A stretch of DNA of 6,108 nucleotides. Source: Defluviitaleaceae bacterium (lineage in GTDB: Bacteria > Bacillota > Clostridia > Lachnospirales > WRAX01). Within the stretch, counting starts at the first letter, position 1. Each line of letters opens with the position of its first letter. Below are positions 1-6,085 of the stretch, piece after piece. A program made the position numbers and the translations under genes. The DNA lies in the NCBI GenBank assembly GCA_009784355.1, contig WRBU01000081.1, positions 1 to 6,108 of the forward strand, read 5' to 3'. The notes beneath the pieces are model-generated. The model was not told the origin of the DNA. It saw nothing but the letters and a program-made list of their open reading frames with translations, and made no database searches.

Positions 1-114
1 CGTGGGTATGTTGCGCCAAACGGCATTGACCTTGTAAGTGTCCCCGCCTTTGACCAAATAGAAATTGGCGGAGAATCAAGAACATCCATTAAATTTTTAG
101 TGGAAAGAAGATAG
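1..114 (+). CDS. 3' end of an unidentified protein-coding gene (partial)
   Basis: Frame 1 is open from the window edge to a TAG at 112-114, giving the last 37 residues of a protein whose start lies outside the window. The tail reads GYVAPNGIDLVSVPAFDQ, then ends in EIGGESRTSIKFLVERR. The composition is that of a normal soluble protein end: mixed hydrophobic strands, no membrane segment, no low complexity. A strong hairpin terminator begins 11 bases after the stop, which supports this being a genuine gene end. I do not recognise the family from so short a piece and assign no function. It is not the SpoIVB tail that often precedes spo0A in sporeformers. Confidence 0.6.
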   Translation, partial: RGYVAPNGIDLVSVPAFDQIEIGGESRTSIKFLVERR

Positions 115-124
115 TTGGAAAATC

Positions 125-169
125 AAAAAACAGCCCGCCGCAGGAAAATCCTGATGGCGGGCTGTTTTT
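125..169. terminator. Bidirectional rho-independent terminator
   Basis: The arms CAGCCCGCC (131-139) and GGCGGGCTG (156-164) pair perfectly. An inner stem CAGGA/TCCTG (141-145 with 149-153) closes on a 3-base AAA loop. The stem is flanked by A6 (125-130) and T5 (165-169), so each strand ends in a U-run after the hairpin. It lies between the plus-strand gene ending at 114 and the minus-strand operon whose last stop is at 192, so it can serve both converging transcripts. Confidence 0.93.
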
Positions 170-191
170 AATTTAATGAAGCTAATCGACC

Positions 192-815
192 TTACGGATA
201 TATCCAACCAAAGTAAACACTCAAATGATGTGTAATATCGGGATTTACGACGGATTCGACACCAATTGCTTGAAAAAAATGTAAGATTCCGCTGTGATAT
301 TTGTTTTCAACATATTTACTAAATTCGTAAGTGAACGCTAAACCGATCAAGTCAAATCGTTCTTCTGGCGAACCTGACCAGTTTCTCAGAATAGGTTGTG
401 AAGATGCAATTACGATATCCGAAACAAGAACAGCGTCTTTGCTCAAGTTGCTTGGTTGCATGGAGTATATTTTAATGTCGAGTGCATGGGAGCGTGTGGT
501 GAAATCATCACTTGACAATATTTCTTCTAAAAGTGCAATTAGAAAAGTAGCTTCTTGCTCAGTGCATTCAAAAAATTCACTCGAATTGGCAAATCTATTA
601 ATCAACATAGCCCTAATCAAATTAGTCTCACTGCCACTATAATAGTGGTTATGAGCATTATGAAAGCTATTTGGAAGATTACCGACAACTTTTTCGTCTT
701 CCTCCAACAAGACAACCTCAGAGCCGTGCAAAACAAACGACAATGATAAAATAAACAGAGAAGCTACTACCGTCAAAATCACGGGTGCTTTACTAATGCG
801 TCGTATGTTGGTCAT
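192..815 (-). CDS. Exported or membrane-anchored protein of unknown function
   Basis: This 207-residue protein starts at ATG 815 behind AAGGAGGA (825-832) at 9-base spacing. The N-terminus has basic residues (IRRISK), then a hydrophobic run at about residues 11-30, which fits a signal peptide or single membrane anchor. No clear signal-peptidase AXA site is visible, so it may stay anchored. The rest is soluble in character, with a His/Asn/Tyr-rich patch near residues 51-60 and one Cys in FFECTEQE. I recognise no family. It is the second gene of a pair: only 15 bases separate it from the upstream stop, and its Shine-Dalgarno site overlaps that stop codon, so translational coupling is likely. 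The bidirectional terminator at 125-169 ends the transcript. Confidence 0.75.
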   Translation of the reverse strand: MTNIRRISKAPVILTVVASLFILSLSFVLHGSEVVLLEEDEKVVGNLPNSFHNAHNHYYSGSETNLIRAMLINRFANSSEFFECTEQEATFLIALLEEILSSDDFTTRSHALDIKIYSMQPSNLSKDAVLVSDIVIASSQPILRNWSGSPEERFDLIGLAFTYEFSKYVENKYHSGILHFFQAIGVESVVNPDITHHLSVYFGWIYP

Positions 816-830
816 AATAGCATATCCTCC

Positions 831-1436
831 TTAACATGTGCCGACAGCATTTCTGCAATATGTGACATGTGATATGGTGGATCCAGCAAAGTTGCCCGTA
901 CAAGCCCAAACGTATTCCCGCTCAATTTCGTCAGTCCAAGTGAAACATCTATGAATGATTATTTGACCAAATACCAAAAGAGGTGCATCGTGAAAATCAG
1001 CCCAAATCATTCTTCTATTTACACGTCCATTATGAATGGTTCTGCCACAACAATTTGGATCGCTCCAACGAGGTGCTATGGATAAGAAATCGGTTTTGTA
1101 AAGTTCAGTCAATTGAGTGGATACTATTGCAACTATCATTTGGATAAAATCATACAGTTCGTCATTAATGCTTACCTCGTCTGCGTAAGTAATAATACCA
1201 TCAGGGCAGATAAGATAAATCTGTGGCGACCCGCTAGTCCAATCAATATTTACCATATAGCCGAACTCGAAAGCACCGTGACCATATCCGCAATCAGGAG
1301 CGCAATATTCAGTGTGTTCGTGATGGGCATGGTGATGTTTACCACAATCATCACAAGCCTGCGCAGTCATTGCAAAACCAAATACCATCACTAATGACAA
1401 TAAAGCACCTACAAATAAATTTCTCATTCTAAACAT
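831..1436 (-). CDS. Secreted His/Cys-rich protein, putative metal binding
   Basis: This 201-residue protein starts at ATG 1436, 7 bases after a perfect AGGAGGT (1444-1450). The in-frame ATG at 1427 is 16 bases away and less likely. Residues 1-27 form a classic signal peptide: RMRN, a hydrophobic core, then AQA. Cleavage after Ala27 would leave Cys28 first. The mature N-terminus (28-54) has CDDC, then HHHAHHEH (34-41), then C45 and C49, followed by GYGHG; such clusters commonly bind zinc, copper or nickel. Eleven cysteines are present in all (28, 31, 45, 49, 77, 129, 130, 164, 179, 194, 201), so disulfides or further metal sites are possible. No catalytic family is recognised, and metal binding is inferred from composition only. 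It is the first certain gene of a two-gene operon, downstream of the tandem repeat. Confidence 0.8.
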   Translation of the reverse strand: MFRMRNLFVGALLSLVMVFGFAMTAQACDDCGKHHHAHHEHTEYCAPDCGYGHGAFEFGYMVNIDWTSGSPQIYLICPDGIITYADEVSINDELYDFIQMIVAIVSTQLTELYKTDFLSIAPRWSDPNCCGRTIHNGRVNRRMIWADFHDAPLLVFGQIIIHRCFTWTDEIEREYVWACTGNFAGSTISHVTYCRNAVGTC

Positions 1437-1443
1437 TTGTACT

Positions 1444-1450
1444 ACCTCCT
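1444..1450 (-). promoter_or_regulatory. Shine-Dalgarno site that sets the start of the His/Cys-rich protein
   Basis: The minus strand reads AGGAGGT, a full match to the 16S anti-SD, 7 bases from ATG 1436. The next in-frame ATG is 16 bases away, so the first is chosen. A TAG stop in another frame (1442-1444) overlaps the final T, which matters for the coupling idea around the tandem repeat. Confidence 0.85.
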
Positions 1451-1455
1451 GTAAA

Positions 1456-1623
1456 TTAAATAATAATTTTGTACTTGCTTATTAGCAAGTTTGACAAGGA
1501 AGGTAGCCGAATGGCAGCCGAATGGCAGCCGAATGGCAGCCGAATGGCAGCCGAATGGCAGCCGAATGGCAGCCGAATGGCAGCCGAATGGCAGCCGTTT
1601 AAATCATGCACACTTTTGTGCAA
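1456..1623 (-). CDS. Candidate small leader ORF running through the tandem repeat
   Basis: A 55-codon minus-strand frame opens with TTG (1621-1623), 8 bases after a good AGGAGG (1632-1637), and ends with TAA at 1456-1458. A consensus promoter lies just upstream at 1664-1692, with an expected transcript start near 1657. The predicted peptide begins MHKSVHDLNG, then carries almost three AAIRLPFGCHS units from the DNA repeat and a short non-repeat tail (LPSLSNLLISKYKIII). Its stop is 5 bases before the Shine-Dalgarno site of the His/Cys-rich protein gene. In favour: promoter, SD and spacing all fit. Against: the start is TTG, and the repeat is open in every frame, so an open frame is weak evidence. 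No known family is recognised; it could be a non-coding leader instead. Confidence 0.25.
   Translation of the reverse strand: MHKSVHDLNGCHSAAIRLPFGCHSAAIRLPFGCHSAAIRLPSLSNLLISKYKIII
1460..1488 (-). promoter_or_regulatory. Candidate sigma-A promoter nearest the secreted-protein operon
   Basis: On the minus strand, TTGCTA (1483-1488) and TATTAT (1460-1465) are separated by 17 bases. They match the consensus hexamers 4/6 and 5/6. Transcription would start near 1453, just before AGGAGGT, giving a short leader. A perfect 7-bp dyad (1473-1490) covers the -35 and spacer and could be an operator. A stronger promoter lies further upstream at 1664-1692, so this one may be secondary. Confidence 0.45.
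1473..1490. repeat. Inverted repeat over the promoter (possible operator)
   Basis: ACTTGCT (1473-1479), the spacer TATT, then AGCAAGT (1484-1490) make a perfect 7-bp dyad. It overlaps the -35 and spacer of the proximal candidate promoter, a usual place for a repressor site. In a longer transcript started upstream it would also fold as an RNA hairpin, but it lacks a following U-run and is not a standard terminator. Confidence 0.5.
1505..1597. repeat. 11-bp tandem repeat array, 8.45 perfect copies
   Basis: The unit AGCCGAATGGC repeats eight times without a single change from 1505 to 1592, followed by a partial AGCCG (1593-1597). Each unit contains an imperfect dyad, GCC-GAAT-GGC. Eleven bases is close to one helical turn, so equivalent bases nearly share a DNA face. 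Because 11 is not a multiple of 3, each strand encodes one cyclic 11-residue peptide in all three of its frames: MAAEWQPNGSR on plus and AIRLPFGCHSA on minus. There is no stop in any of the six frames. The complete identity of the copies implies recent expansion by slippage or active homogenisation. The array sits 16 bases upstream of the proximal -35 and downstream of the distal minus-strand promoter. Confidence 0.97.
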
Positions 1624-1626
1624 AAG
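1607..1626. repeat. Two overlapping, mutually exclusive short dyads
   Basis: TGCACA-CTTT-TGTGCA (1607-1622) and CTTTTG-TG-CAAAAG (1613-1626) are both perfect 6-bp inverted repeats that share bases, so only one could form at a time in RNA. They lie in the leader of the minus-strand transcript, covering the start codon of the candidate small ORF. They could instead be a protein-binding site. Short dyads in AT-rich DNA can also arise by chance. Confidence 0.4.
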
Positions 1627-1663
1627 TCAACCCTCCTTTTCTTCCAAAATTTGTGTTACTATT

Positions 1664-1692
1664 AGTATATCCCAGTAATTGGCGATTGTCAA
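1664..1692 (-). promoter_or_regulatory. Near-consensus sigma-A promoter, minus strand
   Basis: The minus strand reads TTGACA (1687-1692), a 17-base spacer, and TATACT (1664-1669): 6/6 and 5/6 matches at ideal spacing. Transcription would start near 1657 and run left through the dyads, the tandem repeat and into the secreted-protein operon, with a leader of about 220 bases before ATG 1436. This is the strongest promoter candidate for that operon and implies the repeat array is transcribed. Confidence 0.65.
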
Positions 1693-1714
1693 TAGCGATA
1701 TACCAAAATATATA
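1686..1714 (+). promoter_or_regulatory. Possible divergent promoter sharing its -35 with the minus-strand one
   Basis: On the plus strand, TTGTCA (1686-1691) is followed after 17 bases by TATATA (1709-1714). The -35 hexamer overlaps the TTGACA of the opposite strand because TTGTCAA holds both. A transcript from here would start near 1721 and meet the bidirectional terminator at 1764-1791, giving only a short RNA of about 70 bases and no ORF of note. In AT-rich DNA this match may be chance. Confidence 0.3.
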
Positions 1715-1720
1715 CTCAAA

Positions 1721-1737
1721 AATGAAAATTTTTCATT
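1721..1737. repeat. AT-rich palindrome
   Basis: AATGAAAA (1721-1728), a central T, and TTTTCATT (1730-1737) form a perfect 8-bp dyad with a 1-base centre. It lies between the groEL terminator and the promoters of the secreted-protein operon. It could be a regulator site. As RNA it could fold only with some central bases left unpaired as a loop. Confidence 0.4.
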
Positions 1738-1763
1738 ATGACTGAGATTATTCGTATACATGC

Positions 1764-1791
1764 AAAAACCGCATCGGTTTGATGCGGTTTT
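1764..1791. terminator. Rho-independent terminator of groES-groEL, bidirectional shape
   Basis: The arms AAAACCGCATC (1765-1775) and GATGCGGTTTT (1781-1791) pair over 11 bp around a GGTTT loop. Read on the minus strand, the hairpin is followed by a run of T from the A-tract 1764-1768, 45 bases after the groEL stop. On the plus strand it has a weaker TTTTCT tail. No other terminator is seen after groEL. Confidence 0.9.
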
Positions 1792-1835
1792 CTGTATTTG
1801 GTTGATGTTTGGAATTGTTTTGTGTAAATACGAGA

Positions 1836-3810
<1,975 letters not shown>

Positions 3811-3855
3811 ATTTTTTCCTCCTTAAAATTTTTTGAGCTTTTGCTACAACACATA

Positions 3856-3884
3856 ATGCTATCATAAAAAGGATAAAATTTCAA
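3856..3884 (-). promoter_or_regulatory. Candidate promoter of groES-groEL
   Basis: The minus strand shows TTGAAA (3879-3884), a 17-base spacer, and TAGCAT (3856-3861) preceded by TG-A, an extended -10. The -35 overlaps the TGA stop of ogg (3881-3883). Transcription would start near 3849, leaving a leader of about 40 bases to groES. I searched this gap for the CIRCE operator (TTAGCACTC-N9-GAGTGCTAA) and a CtsR box and saw neither. Confidence 0.5.
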
Positions 3885-4732
3885 GTAGTTTTTTTCAGAC
3901 GCATGTAATGGAAAAGATATTGCTGCGCAAAACCAGCAAGCTCTCCAAAACGCTCTTTTGCAAAGGCGTGGATTTTTGCAGGTGGCATTGACTCGCCGTT
4001 AAAATACAACTGCTCCATAACCCGCCGCACCCAAACGTCAATGGGGAAGCTCTCCCATCTTCCATATCCAAAGAGCAATATGCAGTCGGCGACCTTTTCT
4101 CCAATACCTTTGGTTTCCATTAAAGTTTTGCGTAGCTCGTTTGTTGGTAGCTTGCAGTTTCTTTCTACGGGCATTTCACCAGCAAGCACTCTTTTTGTAG
4201 CATCTACTATGTATTTATCTCTAAAACCAGTTTTTAGTGCGCGCAAGTCCTCCGCGGTAGCTTTGGCGAGTTCCTGCGGGGTGGGGAAGGCGTAATGTTC
4301 ACCGCCAATATTGCCGCCATAGGTCTTGCAAATATTTTTAATAACTTGTTTTATTTGCGGAATCCGGTTGTTGGCGGAAATTATAAAAGAAATTATCATT
4401 TCCCAAGGGTCTTGTTGCAAAATGCGGATTCCTGGGGCAAAGGCTATTGCATGTTGCATTATTGTGTCGTTTGAAGAAATTTTTGCTTGAATATCAGCAT
4501 AGTCACGTTCAAAGTCAAAATACTGCATCCAAATGGTGTCAAATTCTTTTTTATCGAGCTTGCCGTCGTCATACCAAAATTTTACCTTATCGCCATTTTG
4601 GCTGACATTTAATTTTTTACCATAAGCCAATAAAAAATAGCTATTGGTATCATCGGTTTTTTCAAAACGAAAACATTGACCGCATTCCAAAGTTTGCCCA
4701 ATGTCAAAATTAACTGCATTATGAATTATCAT
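3881..4732 (-). CDS. ogg: 8-oxoguanine DNA glycosylase/lyase, OGG1 type
   Basis: This 283-residue base-excision repair enzyme removes 8-oxoguanine and nicks the strand by its lyase activity. It aligns by eye with human OGG1 along its length: CGQCFRF near the N-terminus (SGQSFRW in OGG1), GIRILQQDPWEMIISFIISANN (101-122), the helix-hairpin-helix KGIGEKVADCILLFG with catalytic Lys213 (OGG1 Lys249), FPIDVW with Asp232 (OGG1 Asp268), and AGFAQQYLFHYMR at the C-terminus. OGG1 Asn149 is kept as Asn121, but the cytosine-reading Arg154 is Gln126. The start ATG 4730-4732 follows GGAGGT (4738-4743). An in-frame extension to 4789 is rejected because it lies upstream of the TATAAT promoter. No terminator separates it from groES, so co-transcription is possible. 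Confidence 0.93.
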   Translation of the reverse strand: MIIHNAVNFDIGQTLECGQCFRFEKTDDTNSYFLLAYGKKLNVSQNGDKVKFWYDDGKLDKKEFDTIWMQYFDFERDYADIQAKISSNDTIMQHAIAFAPGIRILQQDPWEMIISFIISANNRIPQIKQVIKNICKTYGGNIGGEHYAFPTPQELAKATAEDLRALKTGFRDKYIVDATKRVLAGEMPVERNCKLPTNELRKTLMETKGIGEKVADCILLFGYGRWESFPIDVWVRRVMEQLYFNGESMPPAKIHAFAKERFGELAGFAQQYLFHYMRLKKTT

Positions 4733-4737
4733 AATCC

Positions 4738-4743
4738 ACCTCC
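4738..4743 (-). promoter_or_regulatory. Shine-Dalgarno site that sets the ogg start
   Basis: The minus strand reads GGAGGT, 5 bases before ATG 4732. It picks the 283-residue start over the ATG at 4789. It lies almost at the expected transcript 5' end, so the leader is very short. Confidence 0.8.
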
Positions 4744-4750
4744 AAATAAC

Positions 4751-4780
4751 ATTATACCACAATAATTTAGTTAGACACAA
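4751..4780 (-). promoter_or_regulatory. ogg promoter with perfect extended -10
   Basis: TATAAT (4751-4756, minus strand) is preceded by TG-G, an extended -10. TTGTGT (4775-4780) at 18-base spacing is a weak -35. The start of transcription would fall near 4744, only about 12 bases before the ATG, so the Shine-Dalgarno site is at the very 5' end of the mRNA. Confidence 0.6.
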
Positions 4781-4928
4781 TGAGGTCAAGCAAAAAAATC
4801 TTGATACCTCAACGAGAGCCGAATTTAGAAGGCGTTTGGGTTGGCTTTAACCACTAAAAAGAATAGGATTTTAATCAGGATTAGTATAAATCATTGTATC
4901 ACATTTTAGAAAAAAATAAAACTTTTTG
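4781..4928. other. Intergenic stretch between divergent ogg and spo0A promoters
   Basis: No gene is supported here. Short dyads are present: GGTT-GGCTTT-AACC near 4843-4856 and TAAT-CAGG-ATTA near 4872-4883. A possible minus-strand extended -10, TGATACAAT (its TACAAT at 4893-4898), could give ogg a second, longer transcript. I looked for a sigma-H promoter (AGGA...GAAT) for spo0A: AGGATTT and AGGATTA occur, but neither has GAAT at the right distance. Confidence 0.4.
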
Positions 4929-4957
4929 TTGACAAATAAAACTACATCGAATATAAT
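4929..4957 (+). promoter_or_regulatory. Perfect-consensus sigma-A promoter upstream of spo0A (distal)
   Basis: TTGACA (4929-4934), exactly 17 bases, then TATAAT (4952-4957): both hexamers match consensus at all six positions. Transcription would begin near 4964 and run through both 0A boxes to spo0A, giving a leader of about 195 bases. Such a strong core promoter usually needs repression, which the downstream 0A boxes could supply. Confidence 0.88.
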
Positions 4958-4989
4958 GTACATAAAGTATTATTTATTAGACACTTTTT

Positions 4990-4997
4990 TTGTCGAA
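4990..4997 (+). promoter_or_regulatory. Spo0A-binding 0A box (exact match)
   Basis: TTGTCGAA matches the 0A-box core exactly. It lies about 26 bases downstream of the expected start from the distal promoter, where bound Spo0A~P would block it. It is also the right arm of a dyad, ACACTT (4981-4986) with AAGTGT (4996-5001). Its position between two spo0A promoters recalls the Bacillus subtilis arrangement (Pv, 0A boxes, Ps). Confidence 0.75.
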
Positions 4998-5009
4998 GTG
5001 TATCAAATT

Positions 5010-5017
5010 TTGTTGAA
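5010..5017 (+). promoter_or_regulatory. Second 0A-like box (one mismatch)
   Basis: TTGTTGAA differs from the 0A core at one position and begins exactly 20 bases after the first box in the same orientation, about two helical turns. That phasing would place two Spo0A dimers on the same DNA face. On its own the mismatch would make this weak; the spacing is what supports it. Confidence 0.45.
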
Positions 5018-5041
5018 AAAAATCATTTGTAAAATGCCATG

Positions 5042-5070
5042 TACTTTTTTGAAAAAATTTCCAAAAAGTA
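5042..5070. repeat. 29-bp imperfect palindrome just upstream of the proximal spo0A promoter
   Basis: TACTTTTT (5042-5049) pairs with AAAAAGTA (5063-5070). After one mismatch, GAAA (5051-5054) pairs with TTTC (5058-5061) around AAA. It ends one base before the -35 of the proximal promoter. It may be a regulator site or, in the long transcript, a weak hairpin. There is no T-run, so it is not a terminator. Confidence 0.55.
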
Positions 5071-5071
5071 G

Positions 5072-5100
5072 TTGCAATTTGTTCTGGTATGTTGTACAAT
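5072..5100 (+). promoter_or_regulatory. Proximal promoter candidate for spo0A
   Basis: TTGCAA (5072-5077), 17 bases, TACAAT (5095-5100): 4/6 and 5/6 matches at ideal spacing. Transcription would start near 5107, about 50 bases before the ATG. The two 0A boxes and the 29-bp dyad lie upstream, where Spo0A~P or another factor could activate it. No sigma-H signature is convincing here. Confidence 0.5.
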
Positions 5101-5144
5101 AGAATTAATGGAAATATTATCCATTAATTTAAAATATTACCAAT

Positions 5145-5150
5145 GGAGGT
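5145..5150 (+). promoter_or_regulatory. Shine-Dalgarno site that sets the spo0A start
   Basis: GGAGGT ends 8 bases before ATG 5159 but only 2 bases before the in-frame ATG at 5153. The spacing therefore selects 5159, giving exactly 267 residues. Confidence 0.85.
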
Positions 5151-5158
5151 TGATGACA

Positions 5159-5962
5159 ATGAAATCATCAAAAGACAAAATTAGGATTATCCTAGCAGAC
5201 GACAACAAAGAGGTTTGCGGCTTTATAGAGAGCGCAATTATGAAAGAAGCAGGCATGGAGCTTGTGAAAGTGGTGCACAACGGCTTTGATGCTGCCGAGG
5301 CGATTTTACAAAAAGACGCCAATTACGACGTTGCAATCATTGATGGAGTAATGCCGCATATGGATGGACTTGGTGTTTTGGAAAAAATTGCAGAAGCGAA
5401 AAACAAGCCAACTTGCATTATTTTGTCAGAAATATCGCAGGAAAAAGTTGCCATAAAAGCCATGGAATTAGGTGCTGAATACTACATAATTAAGCCATTT
5501 GATATGAACATTTTGATGCAACGTATGCGTCAGCTACGTGAAAAAGGAAGGGAAAAGTCAACCACTGATGTTTTGGAGCAAATTAGAAATGCTGCCAACC
5601 TTCAAGTTGACATTGAGCAAAGGGTTACATCCATTCTTCATGAAATTGGCGTTCCAGCACATATACGCGGGTATCATTACATGCGTGAAGCAATTATGAT
5701 GGCAGTAAATGACATGAAAATTCTTAACTCTATCACCAAAAAGCTCTATCCAAATATTGCACAAAAAATGAATACCGAGAACACACGTGTTGAGAGGGCA
5801 ATCCGTCATGCAATAGAGGTTGCGTGGTCTCGTGGGAAAGTTGATGTTTTAGAAAACTTTTTTGGCTACACAATAAGCAATCATAAAGGAAAGCCAACAA
5901 ACAGCGAGTTTATCGCACTTATAGCAGATAAACTTCGTCTTGAGCTAAAATCATCATCATAA
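5159..5962 (+). CDS. spo0A: Spo0A, master response regulator of sporulation
   Basis: This 267-residue protein has the same length as Bacillus subtilis Spo0A. Residues about 8-125 are a receiver domain: acidic pair Asp14-Asp15, phosphoacceptor Asp62 in [11 protein letters not shown], Ser90 in the switch position usually Thr/Ser, and Lys112 in IIKPF. A short linker leads to the Spo0A-type effector domain (about 145-267), with [28 protein letters not shown], the recognition helix region [14 protein letters not shown] (210-223), and [18 protein letters not shown]. Once phosphorylated it dimerises, binds TTGTCGAA 0A boxes and switches on early sporulation genes. The 0A boxes upstream suggest autoregulation. 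It lies divergent from ogg, with no spoIVB next to it, and ends at a strong terminator. The gene appears intact. Confidence 0.98.
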   Translation: MKSSKDKIRIILADDNKEVCGFIESAIMKEAGMELVKVVHNGFDAAEAILQKDANYDVAIIDGVMPHMDGLGVLEKIAEAKNKPTCIILSEISQEKVAIKAMELGAEYYIIKPFDMNILMQRMRQLREKGREKSTTDVLEQIRNAANLQVDIEQRVTSILHEIGVPAHIRGYHYMREAIMMAVNDMKILNSITKKLYPNIAQKMNTENTRVERAIRHAIEVAWSRGKVDVLENFFGYTISNHKGKPTNSEFIALIADKLRLELKSSS

Positions 5963-6003
5963 AGTAAGCACAGACTTACTTCAACCCTTGATAAGTTCGA
6001 GGG
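5962..6003. repeat. Two small hairpins after spo0A
   Basis: AAGTAAG (5962-5968) pairs with CTTACTT (5975-5981), starting in the spo0A stop codon. CCCTTG (5985-5990) pairs with CGAGGG (5998-6003), including one G-T pair. Neither is followed by a T-run, so the true terminator is further on. They may stabilise the 3' end of the mRNA. The rest of the gap to 6050 holds nothing I can name. Confidence 0.4.
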
Positions 6004-6055
6004 ATAGCGGAATTGTGATTTGGAGTTAATCTGTGGTCACTAAAAACGTATTTTT

Positions 6056-6085
6056 TCGGACGAGCATTGCTCGTCCGATTTTTTT
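6056..6085 (+). terminator. Rho-independent terminator of spo0A
   Basis: TCGGACGAGC (6056-6065) pairs perfectly with GCTCGTCCGA (6069-6078) around an ATT loop, followed by seven T (6079-6085). It lies 93 bases after the spo0A stop. A T6 run (6051-6056) in front could partly pair with the following bases but does not give an A-tract for the other strand. Confidence 0.93.

Noticed and set aside
1..114. Tail of SpoIVB, a common neighbour of spo0A
   Set aside because: The C-terminal sequence does not resemble SpoIVB and the gene is 5 kb from spo0A.
1490..1497. TTGTCAAA on the minus strand as a 0A box
   Set aside because: It lacks the conserved CG of TTGTCGAA; one such near match is expected by chance in AT-rich DNA.
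1505..1597. CRISPR array
   Set aside because: The units are 11 bp and directly adjacent with no unique spacers, and no cas gene is nearby.
1469..1745. Plus-strand ORFs through the tandem repeat (MAAEWQPNGSR peptides)
   Set aside because: They start with TTG or a weak start without a ribosome site, and the repeat is open in all frames by its nature, so length is not evidence. The promoter and Shine-Dalgarno support lies on the other strand.
4733..4789. 19-residue N-terminal extension of Ogg
   Set aside because: It contains the TATAAT promoter and the Shine-Dalgarno site and lacks a ribosome site of its own.
5072..5158. Longer Spo0A start from TTG 5072
   Set aside because: The codon is the -35 hexamer of a promoter; ATG 5159 has ideal SD spacing and gives the family length of 267.
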